A stretch of 64,000 bases of DNA from Basidiobolus meristosporus CBS 931.73 (GCA_002104905.1 MCFE01000262.1:1-64000), one strand, 5' to 3'; positions 11,423 through 23,926 are shown, counted from the stretch's first letter. Notes: generated from the letters alone by a model not told the origin. Made by a program: numbers and translations.

Positions 11423-12640
11423 TAGTATGTGCTGTGATAAGTGTTTCAGAATGCCCTCAAAATCTTGTTTGAGAGCTGCCCAAATACTGTCAATCTTTGG
11501 CATTTATATAGTGGTAGATTCAGCAAAAAACAGCCACAACCCTGAGGGAACTGTTATGTTGTAGTATGAGCAGTTTGGGGCTTGTTCTATGATGTAAAGA
11601 CTAATCAATAATAAACAATAACTTCCAGTATGCTAATATTAAAACAGTTTATTGGGAGCTTGATATACCAATAAAAGATATAACTTACAACAATATCCAT
11701 AATCTTAGGCTCAAAATATACTATAGGCAGTGTTGCTCACTTCTACAGCTGTGTTCTGACCTTCTGTTGACTATTGGGCTTATTTACTTTTATAGCAACC
11801 TCTCCCTTTTTGACGGCCACTATCCTTTCTGGGAAAATATTTCCTAGTATATAAGTTCTGAACTCCCCTTTAACCTTAAGGGGTGTGGTGTAGAAGTCTC
11901 TAAAGGGGTGTCTAAAGGGGCGTCTTTAGAGTAAAGTAAATTCCCAGAGGGGACTTTTCCAACCAAAAAGAGGCAGTTTTCTTGTAGAACTTGGATTTGA
12001 TTCTTGTGAGCTTTGCATTCACTTTATTGATGTAGTACCACTCAAAGTCTGAATACTCAATAGTGCAAGAGATGTAGGTGAAGGCTTATAGCTGTTAAAT
12101 TTGTAATTGTAGTGTGGAGATTCTGGAAAGAGAGGCTCTACTTTATTTTTCAGCTGGGGAAGTCATATATGACAGTTCTGAGGGATCAAAGATCTTAGGC
12201 CATTGCACAAGCAATACATATGAAAGAAAGCTAAAATTTTGCTGTGGCCTAGATCAGACATAGGCACAGCACCTGTGCAAATGTAATGTGACTTGATTGA
12301 CTGGTTCAAAAGCTACACACAGTTGAAGTAACCAGAGTAATCCTAGCAATAGAGGACTAGTATATTTGATAATTGAACTCTTATGATCATAACTCCTGAA
12401 GTACTCCTTCAAATGAGCTGTAATCTGTGATACATGTGTTGGCTACTATGTTTTCTGCATGATACAATATTATTGGGTGGATTGCTTGTCAGGGTCTGGA
12501 GCATTTGTTCTTCTAAGTTGAAAGTTCTTGATCTTTCACTTTTGCGCTAAAATAGCAAAAAGCAAAATAAATGAATGAGTGCATCATTGGTTTTGAGATG
12601 TTCAGTAGAGGAATACTTTCCATTACCACAGGTTTCCCCT
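11423..12640. repeat. Repeat R3, copy 1
   Basis: From about 11,560 this aligns with 32,700-33,735 in the same orientation (shared blocks include 'gtttggggc', a GATATTCCAATA-like box and an 'aaaggggtgtctaaagg' tract). It lies directly beyond the 3' end of the gypsy-3 pol relic, so it could be that element's LTR/3' region or an independent insert. Around 11,880-11,940 are short degenerate tandem units. The first ~140 bp (11,423-11,560) shows nothing recognisable. Confidence 0.5.
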
Positions 12641-13505
12641 AACTCTGAGAAATAATGCTCTCATTATTACTTCTGTCATGGAACTTCCCCAATTTGTTAC
12701 CACATTGTGCAAGTGTAAGTAGTGTACTGTCAAGTTCTGCTAGCTTATGGGATCAATATTTGTTTGCATGTATGACCTTATAGGGACCTTGCCATCACAT
12801 ATCCATTTTGGATGCCTTTTTTCTTTGGCACTTGGTATTGTGAAGTAGTATCAGTTCACCCACTTCAAGAGAAGTTTTTCCAGGGCATTTTGACCGTCAA
12901 AGTATTACTTGCTGGCTATTCTGGATTTCTTCAGGTTTTCTGTTGCATTCTTTTGCAGAGTGTGAGCTTGTTGAATCTGTTGTATTCTTGCTAGTAATAG
13001 CTCTGATGTTGTCACAGTTTGCTTCCTTGGGAGGATAAACCAATTTTTGAAAGATATGTCAATTGGCAAAGCAGCCTCATGTCCATATATTAGAAAAAAT
13101 AGAGTATACTCTGTACTTCTTACTGTAGCTCTATCCGCCCAAATTGCTGCATGAAAGTTATTTGTCCACTTGTTGGGATCTTCATAGCTTAGTCTTTCTA
13201 ATGTATTTACAGAAGCAGAATGTCCACATTCAACTGGTGAATTTGCTTGCAGGTGATATGTCATTGAATGGAAAAGCGTTGCTCTATACTTCATTGCTAG
13301 TGCTTGTATTTCATAAGATCCACATTCTTCATTTTCTGCAATTATGGTACCAACTGTACCATGTCTGAGATACACATCTTCTCTAGGAAATCTTGCCACT
13401 GATTTTGCATTGGCTTGTGTCAGCATTCTAGCCTCTGTCAAACCAGCAGAATTATCACAACAGTCTGATACATACTTACACCCTGCAGTTGCCCTTGGTA
13501 AACAT
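12641..13505 (-). pseudogene. gypsy-3 integrase C-terminal half (relic)
   Basis: The minus-strand frame 13,441-12,905 resembles the end of an integrase core (a Y-H-L-Q-A-N-S-P-V-E-like stretch where HPQSNG.VER is usual) followed by the C-terminal domain. Further down, in a shifted frame near 12,790-12,850, WQGPYKVI matches the GPY/F module. Frameshifts separate the parts. It is the second half of an integrase gene interrupted by the solo LTR at 13,506-14,204. Confidence 0.75.
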
Positions 13506-14204
13506 TGTTGTATTCAAGAGAAAAGTTTAATAAAACTCTTGAATGAATTAACTGAACTTAAGTGATAACTAAGCGCAGAATCTTAGAATTGCCAGGGGTG
13601 ACAGAAATATTAGCAGAGAAGTTCTGGTCTAATATTGGTTTTGTATATAATTGAGTTGGGCTACAAAGTCAACAGAGTTGGTTTGCTATACAGGCTAGGC
13701 TTGGTGTTCTTAGGAATGCTAGATATGCAGGGCTTGGGTGAAAACTAGAATGGAACTGTTGAACTCTTAATTTTGCTGAGGCACAATCTTAATCTTGTTG
13801 AGACACACACTAAGCCAAAAGGTTCAGTACTCTTTATTTATATTTTTCTGATCAAGTTAAATTAGTAAGCACCAAGAGACTGGACAAATTGAAATCTGTT
13901 TGTGTGTTGATAGGTGCATAAGATAAGTGAAAAATTGCATCATTAATCAGCTGATGTCTTGGCAACTACTAAGTGATTGGATAGATCTAAGATGACTAAT
14001 TGTTTGTAAAGGCTTAGCAGATTAGTTCAGGATGTATTGACCACTTGAAAATGGATCAGGTATGACAGCTAAAAATAGAATCTGAGCAGTGATAAAATAA
14101 ACCATAATAGGGTTTAGTTATATTTGGGTTAGGGAAAATTAGTTAGGGTACTAAATTTTTTAACGGAGTGAAATTGGCAAAGCCTTAAATGTTAATGCAC
14201 AACA
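13506..14204. repeat. Solo LTR, family R4, copy 1 (699 bp)
   Basis: It starts TGTTGT and ends ACAACA and contains no coding sequence. Flanks AACAT (left) and AATAT (right) fit a 5-bp duplication with one transition. A 697-bp copy in inverse orientation lies at 43,285-43,981. Its insertion separates the two halves of the gypsy-3 integrase. Confidence 0.85.
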
Positions 14205-16167
14205 AATATATAATATCTACATTTTCAATTTGCCAAGAATAAGATATGTATATATTGTGAAGTGGTTCATGCATCTTCTGGTTGTCTTTTCTTTGATATG
14301 GAATACATGATTTCACATATCCTTTTGTGTTGGTGTATAGCATTGGCCAAAAATACTGTAAAGAGATTTTTGCATATGTTGATGTAATTCCCTTATGACC
14401 CCCTGATTCAGATTCAAGCAATTCTTGAATGATCTTCTCTTGATCATGCTTGTCATATACATACTGTTGAGGAACTCCATATTTGCTTTTTCTGAAAAGT
14501 GTGCCATCATGCAGTACACACTTCAAAGCCTTCTTGTTAAATTTGTGCATTGATATATGGGAATCTGAACATGAACTCTGAATGATATAAGAAGTTCCTT
14601 GATATGTTGATAATTTCTTTGTTTCATATATCTGTATGAGAATCCAAGACTTGTGTTTTCAGCAAACTCATCAATCTTGTCATCATTTGAGTACAGTGAA
14701 TTTGGTTGCTTTCTAGATAAAGTATCAGGTCCTTTGTGATTGGCTCCTGGTATTTGTTGCAGTGTAAAGTCAAGATCTGAATGTATGATATTCACCATGC
14801 TAGAATAGGATCAGGCACAAGCTCCAACTCATTAAACATTCTTAAAAATAATCTGGCATGAACTTCCAGTATGAAGTGTACTCCTGATAGGTACGGCTTT
14901 AGCTTTTTGAGTACATAGAGTTCTCCCCATGCTTCTTTCTTGACTGATGTAAAGTTAGAAATATTTCCTTTGAATACTCTACTAAGATATTTGCAAGGTT
15001 ATCAATGTTGATCTTTTGAAATTTGAATCATGATTCCACCAACCCCAATCACAGAGCTATCAACTGATACTATGATTGATTGTAAATCAATAACACAGTT
15101 GTCAATAGCTGCTAGGACAGGTGGCTTTGATAATGACTCAAGTAATGTCAATATAGCATTTGCCTGTTCTTCATGCCACTCATATTTCTGGTTTTTCTGT
15201 AATAGTTGAGTCAGTGGCTTAGCAATTTGAATATAGTTCTTGATCCAGATTTTAAATAGACCAGTAAGTCCTAATAGTTGTCTGACTTAATGAATGTTGG
15301 CTGGTGTCTTCCAACTTAGTGCCAATGAAAGTTTTGCTGGGTCAGGCAATCTCCCATTTTCAGAAACAAGATCACCTAGAGTGATTGCTTTATCATAGCC
15401 ACACTTGCACTTGGCTCCCATTACAGTCAGATCAGAAGCTTGAAGTTTCTTCATGACCCTTTCAACAGTGTAAATGTGATCATAAATATATCTTCTGATT
15501 TGAGGTAAGACATGTGACATATCTTCTTCTCTAGGCTTCTTCTTAACTGCAATGTCATGAAAAAGTGGTGACATATTTCTGGGAAACAGTCATCAAAAAC
15601 CCATATCATTGCATGTTGATAATTTTCCACAGAGTTAGTCCATCTTTGAGGAGTTCTTGTCATCCTTATGAGTCCTGTTGGTATATCAATAGTGGAGAAA
15701 TATCTTGGGTCAGGATCCACAAGTATTTGGTAATTTCCTGAATAAAGATCCAATGTTGTAGTCAGAGGATATCCAGCATATGACTCAATATACTCATGTT
15801 GTAGGGGTGGTTGAATAGCATCTTTGATGGTGATCTTATTCAAATGCTCTACACCTTGAATAAACTGTAGACTTCCTTTTTTTTTCAATAATGTAAACCA
15901 AGGATTACAATAAGTTCCATAGCTATATTCAATAACTCCACTTTGAAATCTTGATAGTAGCATCTTGATTTCTTTGCTGAGTAATCTTGAGGGAGTAGAA
16001 AATGATCTCAGGGCCTATGGTGTATATGCAGCAGAATGGATCTTAACTGGTGGAAATAGCTCTGTGGATTAACATCCTGTTTGCTCATCATTAAATGCAA
16101 GGACATTGTCATAGCATTGTAGCATAGTCAAAAAGATACTTTTCTCCTAAGTGTTAAGAGTAGCCCC
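14205..16167 (-). pseudogene. gypsy-3 RT-RNase H-integrase N-terminus (relic)
   Basis: Read on the minus strand from about 15,963, the RT begins SRFQSGVIEYSYGTYCNPWF and continues through a TTTLDLYSGNYQI block to a decayed catalytic box (VFDDCF for xxDD) near 15,590. Then come the RT thumb, an RNase H start with VDSSVIGVGG near 15,040, an RNase H end with DTLSRK near 14,720, and the integrase H2C2 zinc region (GGHKGITSTYAK, C..C..) at 14,185-14,550. Stops and frameshifts occur throughout. This is a different gypsy lineage from gypsy-1 and gypsy-2. It is bounded by copia-A at 16,168. Confidence 0.8.
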
Positions 16168-16534
16168 TGCTGCAATTTAAGAAGTGATTTGGATATAAGG
16201 AACTTATCAAGAAATAGTGATAGTAGTTGAACTATTGTTTATTCATAAAGAAGCTTAGTATTTATACCTTTGTAGAAGTAATACAGCTGCAACACTAAGT
16301 AGGGAGGGTCTCTCAATATTCAGGAGCATTCTGTAGCAGTTTCAGGGTTAGTACATATTGTTTGGTAATAGTGCTAATTTGATCCTGACTATAGAGAATA
16401 ATCATAAGATCATATATCTGGAGAAAATGGCAAAGTTAAGGCAGTAAATGAGTCCCACAGTGACTAAGACTAGTCAGGAATTGTTAAGTAAATTTTATCT
16501 GCTGAATGATACCAAATAGTCCAATATTTCAACA
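16168..16534 (-). repeat. copia-A 3' LTR
   Basis: This is a 367-bp LTR ending CAACA on the plus strand; the outer end reads TGCTG where its partner has TGTTG. Confidence 0.93.
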
Positions 16535-16561
16535 CTCCCCCTCAACTAAATAATTTCTTAG

Positions 16562-18087
16562 TCACAATTTCTCTCTAAGGATCTCAAACTGTGGCCTAGC
16601 TATTGGTTTTGTCAATATGTCTGCCACCATTTTGTCAGTTGGGAAGTAAACCTGCTCCACTAAGTTATTTTCTACAGCTTCCCTCACAAAGTGATGCTGT
16701 ATATCAATGTGCTTAGTTCTGGCATGATTAGTAGGATTTCTAGCTAATGAAATACAACTTTGATTATCCTTGTAAATACATGTTGGTTCACCTGAATTCA
16801 AACCTAAGTCTCTGAATAATTTTTGTGGCCATATAGCCTCCTTAGTTGCTTGACATGCAGCCATATATTTGGCTTCAGTTGTAGATAGTGCCACAGTTGG
16901 TTGTTTCTTGCAATTCCAAGTATTAGCTGCACCAGCATAAACAAATACATAGCCTGTGGTAGAGTGTCTGTCAATCAGATCCCTACCCCAATCTGAATCA
17001 CTATAACCATCAAGTTTTTGCCTATTAGCTGCTCCAGAGTATTCCAGTACCATATTTATGGTACCTTGTAGATATCTGAAAATCCACTTAACTGCTGCAA
17101 TTTGAACTGATCCATAATTCTGCATGAATTGACTGACTATTCCAACTGCTACTGCAATATCTGGACATGTAGACACCATCAAGTACATTAGGCTACCAAC
17201 CATTGATTGATAGGGAAAGTTTTGGTCCATATTTGAGCCCTTTTCCTCTCTAACTGGCTGAGATTTGCTTAATTTCAGGTTATTGTCCATAGGGGTTGCT
17301 GCAGGTTTGCAATTTCCCATTTTGAAGCTTCTAAGAGTGTCCCTGATGTACCTAGACTGATTCAGCACAATTTTTTGCGTATGTATGTCAAATTTGACCT
17401 CAATTCCAAGAAAATAGCTCAATTTTCCAAGATCTTTCATCTCAAACTTGCTGAAGAGATCTGATTTCATCTGTTTAAGTGCCTCTTGATCACTTGTAGC
17501 TATAATTAGGTCGTTCACATAAAGAACTAGGATGATCACACCCTTTTTGAGCTGTTTCACATGTATACTGTGATCTGCAGTTCTACAAGAAACCCAATTT
17601 CCTCTAAATATGTGTCAATCTTGTTATACCATGCTCTGGGTGCCTGCTTAAGCCCATACAACAATTTTCTCAGTTTGCACACCTTGTAGGGGCCTTTTGG
17701 ATCAGTAAAACCTTCTGGTTGCTCCATATATATAGTTTCTTGCAAATCCCCATTTAGAAAGGCTGTTTTGACGTCTATTTGGTGTAGATCTAGACTGTGT
17801 ACAGCTGCCAGGGCTAGAACTGTCCTAATGATGTTAAGCTTGGCAACCGGAGCAAATTTTTCCTTAAAATCTAGTCCATGGATCTGGGAATAGCCTTTAG
17901 CTACCAATCTAGCCTTGTACTTATCAACGGCGCCATTTGAGGTTATCTTGATCTTGTAGACCCATCTATATCCTATTGGCTTTCTCCCATTTGATAAATC
18001 TACCAGTTCCCATGTTTTTGCCTTGATCAGTGATTGGTACTCCTCCTGCATGGCTTGTTGCCACTTAGTAGCATCTGGACCTTGCAT
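16562..18087 (-). pseudogene. copia-A reverse transcriptase and RNase H
   Basis: Two abutting frames (18,087-17,557, then 17,560-16,562) encode the copia RT and RNase H. The first carries the RVT_2 start (WQQAMQEEYQSL, then GYRWVYKIK, then [10 protein letters not shown]). The second carries the catalytic loop, which reads LYVNDLII near 17,513, whereas the family has YVDD, so one catalytic Asp is replaced by Asn. RNase H follows (GYSDSDWGRD, LSTTEAKYMA) with the usual ending DILTKPI. A one-base shift near 17,560 joins the two frames. Confidence 0.92.
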
Positions 18088-19398
18088 TGCCTGTTCCAGA
18101 TTCTGAGGTTTGGCACATAAGGCAAGATAAGCTTCTTCATGATCATTGGATGTCTGCTACCAGGATCCAGGGGCATTTCTTATTCTGGCAGATCTCCTAA
18201 CTGGGATAATTTGTTCTGATCTGGAACTGGTAGAAGTATCATCCATCTCAGGCTAGATTTGGTACATATCTTCTTGATTTCTGTTGATTGCATCATCAGG
18301 CAGCTGGCCAATGATATCTGTGGCTTTCTGATCTGAATTCTCCTCAAATTCAACACCCCTGCTCTTGATCAGCTTCTGAATTTTGCCATCATACACTCTA
18401 TGCCCTTAAGTATCTTCACAATACCCAAGAAAGATCCCTTTCCTACTCTTTGGTTCCAACTTTGAGCATATTTGTCAGGGATGTGATAAAAAACAATACT
18501 GCCAAAGATCCTGAGGTGCTGGAGATCTGGTTTTTTGCCTGTATATGCTTCAAAAGGTGTAGAATCACGTAGTGCTGTTGTGGGCATCTGTTCTTGATGT
18601 ATACAGCGGCAGCATCAGATTCAGCCCAAAACTTGTAGTCCATTCCCTTATCATGTAGCATAGATCTTCCCATCTCTACTATTGTTCTATTTGCATGTTC
18701 TGCTACTCCATTTTGCTGTGGAGTATGAGGAACTGTGGTCTGTTGAAGTATACCAGTAGACAAGCAGTATTTTGCAGACTCCTTTGAGCAGTATTCTCCT
18801 CCATTATCACTTTGTGGTACCTTCAACTTACACCCGGTTTGTGTTTCTGCCATGTTCTTAAAGTGCTTAAACGTCTCTAAAGCTTCATTTGTTGTTTTGA
18901 GGAAGTACACCCATGTATATCTTGTTTTGTCATCAATAAACGTCATAAAATATCTCTTGGCTCCAAAGGACAGTGTTCTCATGGGGCCACATATGTCTGA
19001 GTGTACAATAGCCAATATTTCGGTGGTATTGACGTCTTCTGAGCTCTTGAAATGTTGCCTAGCTTGTTTGCCATATGAACATCCCCTACAAACATTCAAT
19101 ATAATCAGAATTGAGTATTTTAGGCCCAAAACAAGCTGATTTTTCACCAATTGGCTCATTTTCTCTTCCCCTATGTGTCCTAGCCTCCTATGCCATGTCT
19201 CCCAGTTGGTTTCATCAGTTTCAGCAATGTTGATATACTCAGGTATAATGATCTTGCATTGTAACTTGTATATATTGTGATCTCTGATTCCTGAAGCTAA
19301 TTTCTGTCCATTCTCACTGAATATTGAGCAGCTCAACTTGGTAGAAGCAAATATCAGTCCCTGAGTAGTTGCTTTACTGACTGAGAGTAGGTTCTTAG
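18088..19398 (-). pseudogene. copia-A integrase
   Basis: On the minus strand the frame has a GAG-pre-integrase zinc region (WHRRLGHI and C..C) near 19,190-19,080, then the integrase core with HSDICGPM, QSDNGGEY and PQQNGVAEHANR supplying the D-D-E triad. A one-base shift near 18,590 moves the reading into the 18,587-18,369 frame (STPFEAYTGKKPDLQHLRIFG). The linker to RT contains stops. It joins the gag-protease frame through another one-base loss near 19,415. Confidence 0.9.
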
Positions 19399-20442
19399 CT
19401 ATTCCAGGTACATAGAGACTTCAGTCAGTTTTGCTGTTGTTGCCCCTGAGTTATCACTCATATTTAGTTGTATACACCCACTGGCGGTAGCTTCCAATGC
19501 AGAGTTATCTCCCAGATAAACCTTTCTTACAGGAATAGTCTTTAAGTTGCTGAACCAATCCGTTATACCACAAATATGCTGTGATGCTCCAGAGTCAATA
19601 TACCATTCATTAGTTTGGTTACTTGTACTCTCTTGTACAGTTACAAATAACTGTTCATTAGTAGTTATATGGTTTGCCTGCTCTAGTTTCTGTTTTTTGT
19701 CTGCTTGTTCCTTCTTGCATTCTCCTGCCCAGTGTCCTGGCTTCTTACAGTAGTTACAGCAGCCAGGTTTTCTTTGGTTTTGTTGCTTTCCCTTCTTTTC
19801 CGTATGCCTTTCTGAACTGAATAAAGCATTATCTTCAATTTTCTCTGCTTGATCATTATGTCTGAGTTCTTCATGGAGAAGTCTTCCTTTGACATAGTCT
19901 AAAGTCAAGTTGTCTTCTCTGCTTTCAAAAGAAAGTATATGTGGCTCATACTTGTCTGGTAGGCTGCAAAGCAGACAGAGTATCTTTTCTTCATCATCTA
20001 CACCATCATTAACACTGTAAAGTTCTTCTGCAAGTGTCTCCATTCTGGTAATGAGTTGCAGCATGTCATTATCTGGCTTCTTCCTCATGTTGAAGAACTT
20101 TTGTTTCAAATAAAGCTTGCTTGATACTGACTTTGCTTTAAAGATCTTCTCTAAGGATTCCCATGCTGCCTTGGCAGTATTTGAGGCATGGATTTGTCCA
20201 ATGAAGGAGTCTTGCACATTGATGCATATGGCATTGAAGGCCTTTCTCTCCTTCTCTTGAAACTTCTCCACATCTTCTGTTGTTCCTTTGGGCTCAACTT
20301 CCTTTCCTCTTACTATGTTGCAAAGCTTTCTTTCCTCAAGGTGGATCTGCATCTTGATTCTCCAAAGTCTGTAGTTCTTCCCATCAAACCTCTCCTTTAC
20401 AGGGAAGATGTTGGTATTGCTTTGTTTGCTGGTAGAAGTCAT
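19399..20442 (-). pseudogene. copia-A gag and protease
   Basis: A 347-codon open frame starts at the ATG at 20,442. It has a UBN2/copia Gag region (NYRLWRIKMQ near residue 25, SLPDKYEPH near 160), a CCHC knuckle CNYCKKPGHWAGEC near residue 230, and the aspartic protease DSGASQHI near 285. The protease active site is intact. The frame ends early because a base is missing where LYVPGIAKNLLS should follow. Confidence 0.92.
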
Positions 20443-20478
20443 CTTTAGAATAGATTAAGGCAATCTGGGCTCATAACC

Positions 20479-20846
20479 TGTTGCAATTCAAGAAGTGATT
20501 TGGATATAAGGAACTTATCAAGAAATGGAGATAATAGTTGAACTATTGTTTATTCATAAAGAAGCTCAATATTTTTAGCTTTGTAGAAGTAATACAGCTG
20601 CAACACTAAGTAGGGAGGGTTTCTCAATATTCAGGAGCATTCTGTAACAGTTTCAGGGTTAGTACATAATGTTTGGTAATAGTGCTATTTTGATCCTGAC
20701 TATAGGGAATAATCAGAAGATCATGTATCTGAAGAAAATGGCGAAGTTAAGGCAGTAAATGAGTCCTACATTAACTAAGACTAGTCTAGAATTGTTAAGT
20801 AAATTTTTAGCTGCTGAATGATACCAAATAGTCCAATATTTCAACA
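20479..20846 (-). repeat. copia-A 5' LTR
   Basis: This 368-bp LTR with TGTTG...CAACA ends is followed by GCCCC. It is highly similar to 16,168-16,534. Confidence 0.95.
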
Positions 20847-20851
20847 GCCCC

Positions 20852-21068
20852 AATAGCTAGCTCCTGGAGCTTCTCTTCAGTGAGACATCCCTAAGACAGC
20901 ATTCAGAACCAGATATAGACATTACAAGTACTTGGTCATGAATTTTGGCCTCACCAATGCCCCTGAAACATTCATGACCCTGATGCAGACTGTCTTCCAA
21001 GAGTACTTAGACAGGTTTGTGATAATCTACCTATATGACATATTGATATACAGCAAGAGACAAGAGGA
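20852..21068 (+). pseudogene. gypsy-2 copy A, RT fragment
   Basis: From about 20,888 the plus frame carries the middle of the gypsy-2 RT ([20 protein letters not shown]-like, then [12 protein letters not shown] and [11 protein letters not shown], where the family has YLDD, so a catalytic Asp has become Tyr). It ends at the R6 insertion. The first ~35 bp is the flank of the copia-A target. Confidence 0.8.
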
Positions 21069-21598
21069 TGTGAAATAATTAGGAGTCCACCTAATTATTA
21101 ATATGTTACAAACTAGCACTAAGAGAAATGATATATTTCAGATTATCAACATGGAAATTAGTTTGTAAGATATTTCCCAATTATTAGGAATTAGAGAAGT
21201 ACAGAATTTTAGGAAAATCTGAAACTTGTCCAAATGAGCTGAAACTTGGCACATGTACTCCTGAGACTCCCCTAATAATGACCAAATAGTCACATTTACG
21301 TAGTTCTGCAATTAGTACAAATACTCTGTTGCAACTCAATAAAATATCAAGTGGATAGCATGTAAATCTTCTAATTCTCCAATTCACTTCCAATATATCT
21401 CTCTAATATTTCAGCATTCTCTCCCCAGAGTGCTTTGTCACTTTGAGACTCCCCTAATAATGACCAAATAGTCACATTTACGTAGTTCTGCAATTAGTAC
21501 AAATACTCTGTTGCAACTCAATAAAACATCAAGTGAATAGCATATAAATCTTCTAATTCTCCAATTCACTTCCAGTATATCTCTATAATATTTCAACA
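21069..21598. mobile_element. Insertion R6, copy 1: LTR plus truncated second LTR
   Basis: A 348-bp LTR-like unit (21,069-21,416) has ends TGTGAAATA...TATTTCAGCA, with TGTTGAAATA/TATTTCAACA as the inferred terminal inverted repeat. It is followed by ~30 bp (TTCTCTCCCCAGAGTGC) and then a second copy of its right part (about 21,448-21,598). This looks like an internally deleted LTR element. It interrupts the gypsy-2 RT exactly between 'gagga' and the continuing sequence. A 349-bp copy is at 32,130-32,478. Confidence 0.75.
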
Positions 21599-23665
21599 GG
21601 TGATCAATTGGTGCACATTGAGAAGGTTTTGAAGAAGCCAAGAGAGAACAAGCTTTACGGCAAGCTAGCCAAGTATGAATTCTTCAAGGAACAGATGAAA
21701 TATCAGGGACACATAGTGACTTGCACAGGAGTAACCTTAGACCCTAAGGAGATTAAGGGTATCAAGAATCTGAAGCAGCCACATAGCATATCAGAGCTCA
21801 GATCATTCATTGGAATGATATACTATTACTGGAGATTTGTTAAGTCCTTTGCAAATATTACAGCCCCATTAACTGATATCCTCAAAAAAGTGAAGACATA
21901 CAAGTGGGACATAGCTTGTGCTACTACCTTCCAGATGCTCAAGAATGAACTTGCTAAGCTGCCAAGCTTAAGAATGCCTGACTTCCAAAAAGAGTTTACT
22001 CTGCGCATAGATGCTTCAGATTATGCAATTGGTGGATTGTTGAGCCAAGAACACAAGGGAAAGGACTACCCAATTGCCTTTGAATCCAGGAAACTGAACA
22101 CAGCTGAACAAAACTATCTGGTGCATGAGAAGGCAATGCTTGATATAATACACTATTTGAAGACATGGAGATACTATGCTTAAGGAGTCAAATGCACGGT
22201 GAAGACTGATCATGCCTCACTCAAGTGTATATTTACTCAGAAGGTACTCTCTTGAAGAATAACAAGATGGAGTGAGTACATTCCGCAGTTTGATTTGGAG
22301 ATTGTCCACTGCCCTGGGAAAAACAACATGGTTGCTGATGCCTTATCAAGATAAGAAGTAGTTGCACAACTCAAATTGGTGCATGAATTAGATTGGCCTA
22401 GCCTACTATCAAAGTACTTGGAGGACCAATCAATCCCTAATGAGGTGGATGACAATATCAAAAAGATAATCCAGGATGAAGCTGACAAATTTGTAGTACA
22501 GGATGAAGCTCTCTACCAAATTTTTGATGGAGGCCCTATTGCCTATTGCCTGTATGTTGCTTGCATGAATCTAATACATAAGCTACACAATGGATATGAA
22601 CATCTTGGAATTAAAGGAACCTGTAGCCTTGTGAAAGCCAGAGCATGGAGGCCCAGAATGAAACATGACATTGAGAAGCTGGTGAAAACATGCCCAATCT
22701 GCCAAGTCAACAAAGGCCAACCACAGAGAATTACTGAACTCTTTTCCTTGGAGCCTGTAAGACCATTTGAAAGATGGGGAATTGACTTTATTGGAAGACT
22801 GCCAACTACCAGGAAATGCAACTGTTGGATCCTAGTAGCAATTTACCATGCCACAAAATGGCCAGTGGCTAAAGCAGTTCCTGTAGCCAGTAAACAAGAA
22901 GTTGCAAGTTTCATCTACCATGAGATCCATATGAAGTTTGGATGCCCGGTAGAGATTCTATCCAGTAGAGGAGCAAACTCTATGGCAAAGACATTGGAAG
23001 CTTACTTCAAAATGCAGCACTTCAGACACTTCCATACCTTGGCATATCACCCCAGAGCTAATGGAGTCACTGAACAGTTTAGTGGATTAATTGGGGAAAT
23101 ACTGGCCAAGTATGCAAATTGGGCTGTCAGTAGATGGGATGAGTATAAAGACCAAGCAACCTTTGCAGGCAGAGTTAGAGTACACAACACCACCCACCAA
23201 TCACCGCTTTACTTGGTGTATGTATATGATCCAGGGATTTCAGGAGATCTCACACAACCAAAGCCTACAGACACCTTAGATGATGAACTCAGTCAGCCAA
23301 GTAGACACCAGCAGCTGGAACAAAGACATCTAGAGGCACAGACCAAAGTATCTCAAAGTGCAGAAAAGATGAAGCAGAGATTAGATAAGACTATAGCACC
23401 AGAAGCATTGACAGTTGGGAACTTTGTATTGCTAAGCAGCAACACTTGGAAGAAGTTTGAGTCAAAATGGACAGGACAATTTAAGATCATCAGATAATGG
23501 CCATTTGCAACTTACCAGCTGGTTGACAAACAAGGCAATATGAGGAAGACTTAGTGCATAGGGACATACCCAAGCTTGCAAGGCTTGCTGATAATACTGA
23601 ACCATCAAGATATTGGTATCACAAGAAATGAGATTCAAGAGAACCCTTGCAACTTTAGTAGGGGA
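21599..23665 (+). pseudogene. gypsy-2 copy A, RT thumb to integrase
   Basis: It continues the RT after R6. Frame 21,608-22,183 gives the RT thumb and start of RNase H (DASDYAIGGLLSQ, where the family usually has AVLSQ). After a stop near 22,181 the RNase H tail lies in another frame. Frame 22,376-23,497 encodes the integrase: zinc region (KLHNGYEHLGIKG, CPICQ), core with GIDFIGRLP, LSSRGAN (the second catalytic Asp is Ser) and a TEQFSG third-acid region, then the C-terminal WTGQFKII module. The element ends in its 3' LTR. Confidence 0.88.
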
Positions 23666-23926
23666 GACAGCTATGATCTGCCGCTTGAATATTTAAGTTA
23701 GATCAGTTTTTAGTCAAATAAATCAATTATATGTTTTGCTTATCAGTATATCAATATTATCTTTCAAATTGGTAGCATTAGTCAGCAGATGACTTAGCAG
23801 ATCCTTATCATACAGAGATAGATATATTAAGTAGGATCTTATTGGGTTATGATGATGCAATCAAATGAGTCAATGGCCACAGCCTGCATTAGAAAATATA
23901 ATTAGTCAGTAATTGATCTGGCAAAA
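23666..23926 (+). repeat. gypsy-2 copy A 3' LTR, truncated
   Basis: It starts at TATGATCTGCCGC, after the purine tract GTAGGGGAGACA, and matches the first ~260 bp of the 368-bp gypsy-2 LTR. It ends abruptly where Tnp2 relic copy 3 begins. Confidence 0.85.

Larger units (their letters stand above)
16168..20846 (-). mobile_element. Ty1/copia retrotransposon, copia-A
   Basis: This is a full-length minus-strand copia element with 367- and 368-bp LTRs and a perfect target duplication GCCCC (16,163-16,167 and 20,847-20,851). The primer-binding site (20,467-20,478, plus strand GGGCTCATAACC) abuts the 5' LTR and is identical to an initiator tRNA-Met anticodon arm. The polypurine tract GAGGGGGAG abuts the 3' LTR near 16,535. 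Two frameshifts, stops and an RT active-site change make it inactive. Confidence 0.95.
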
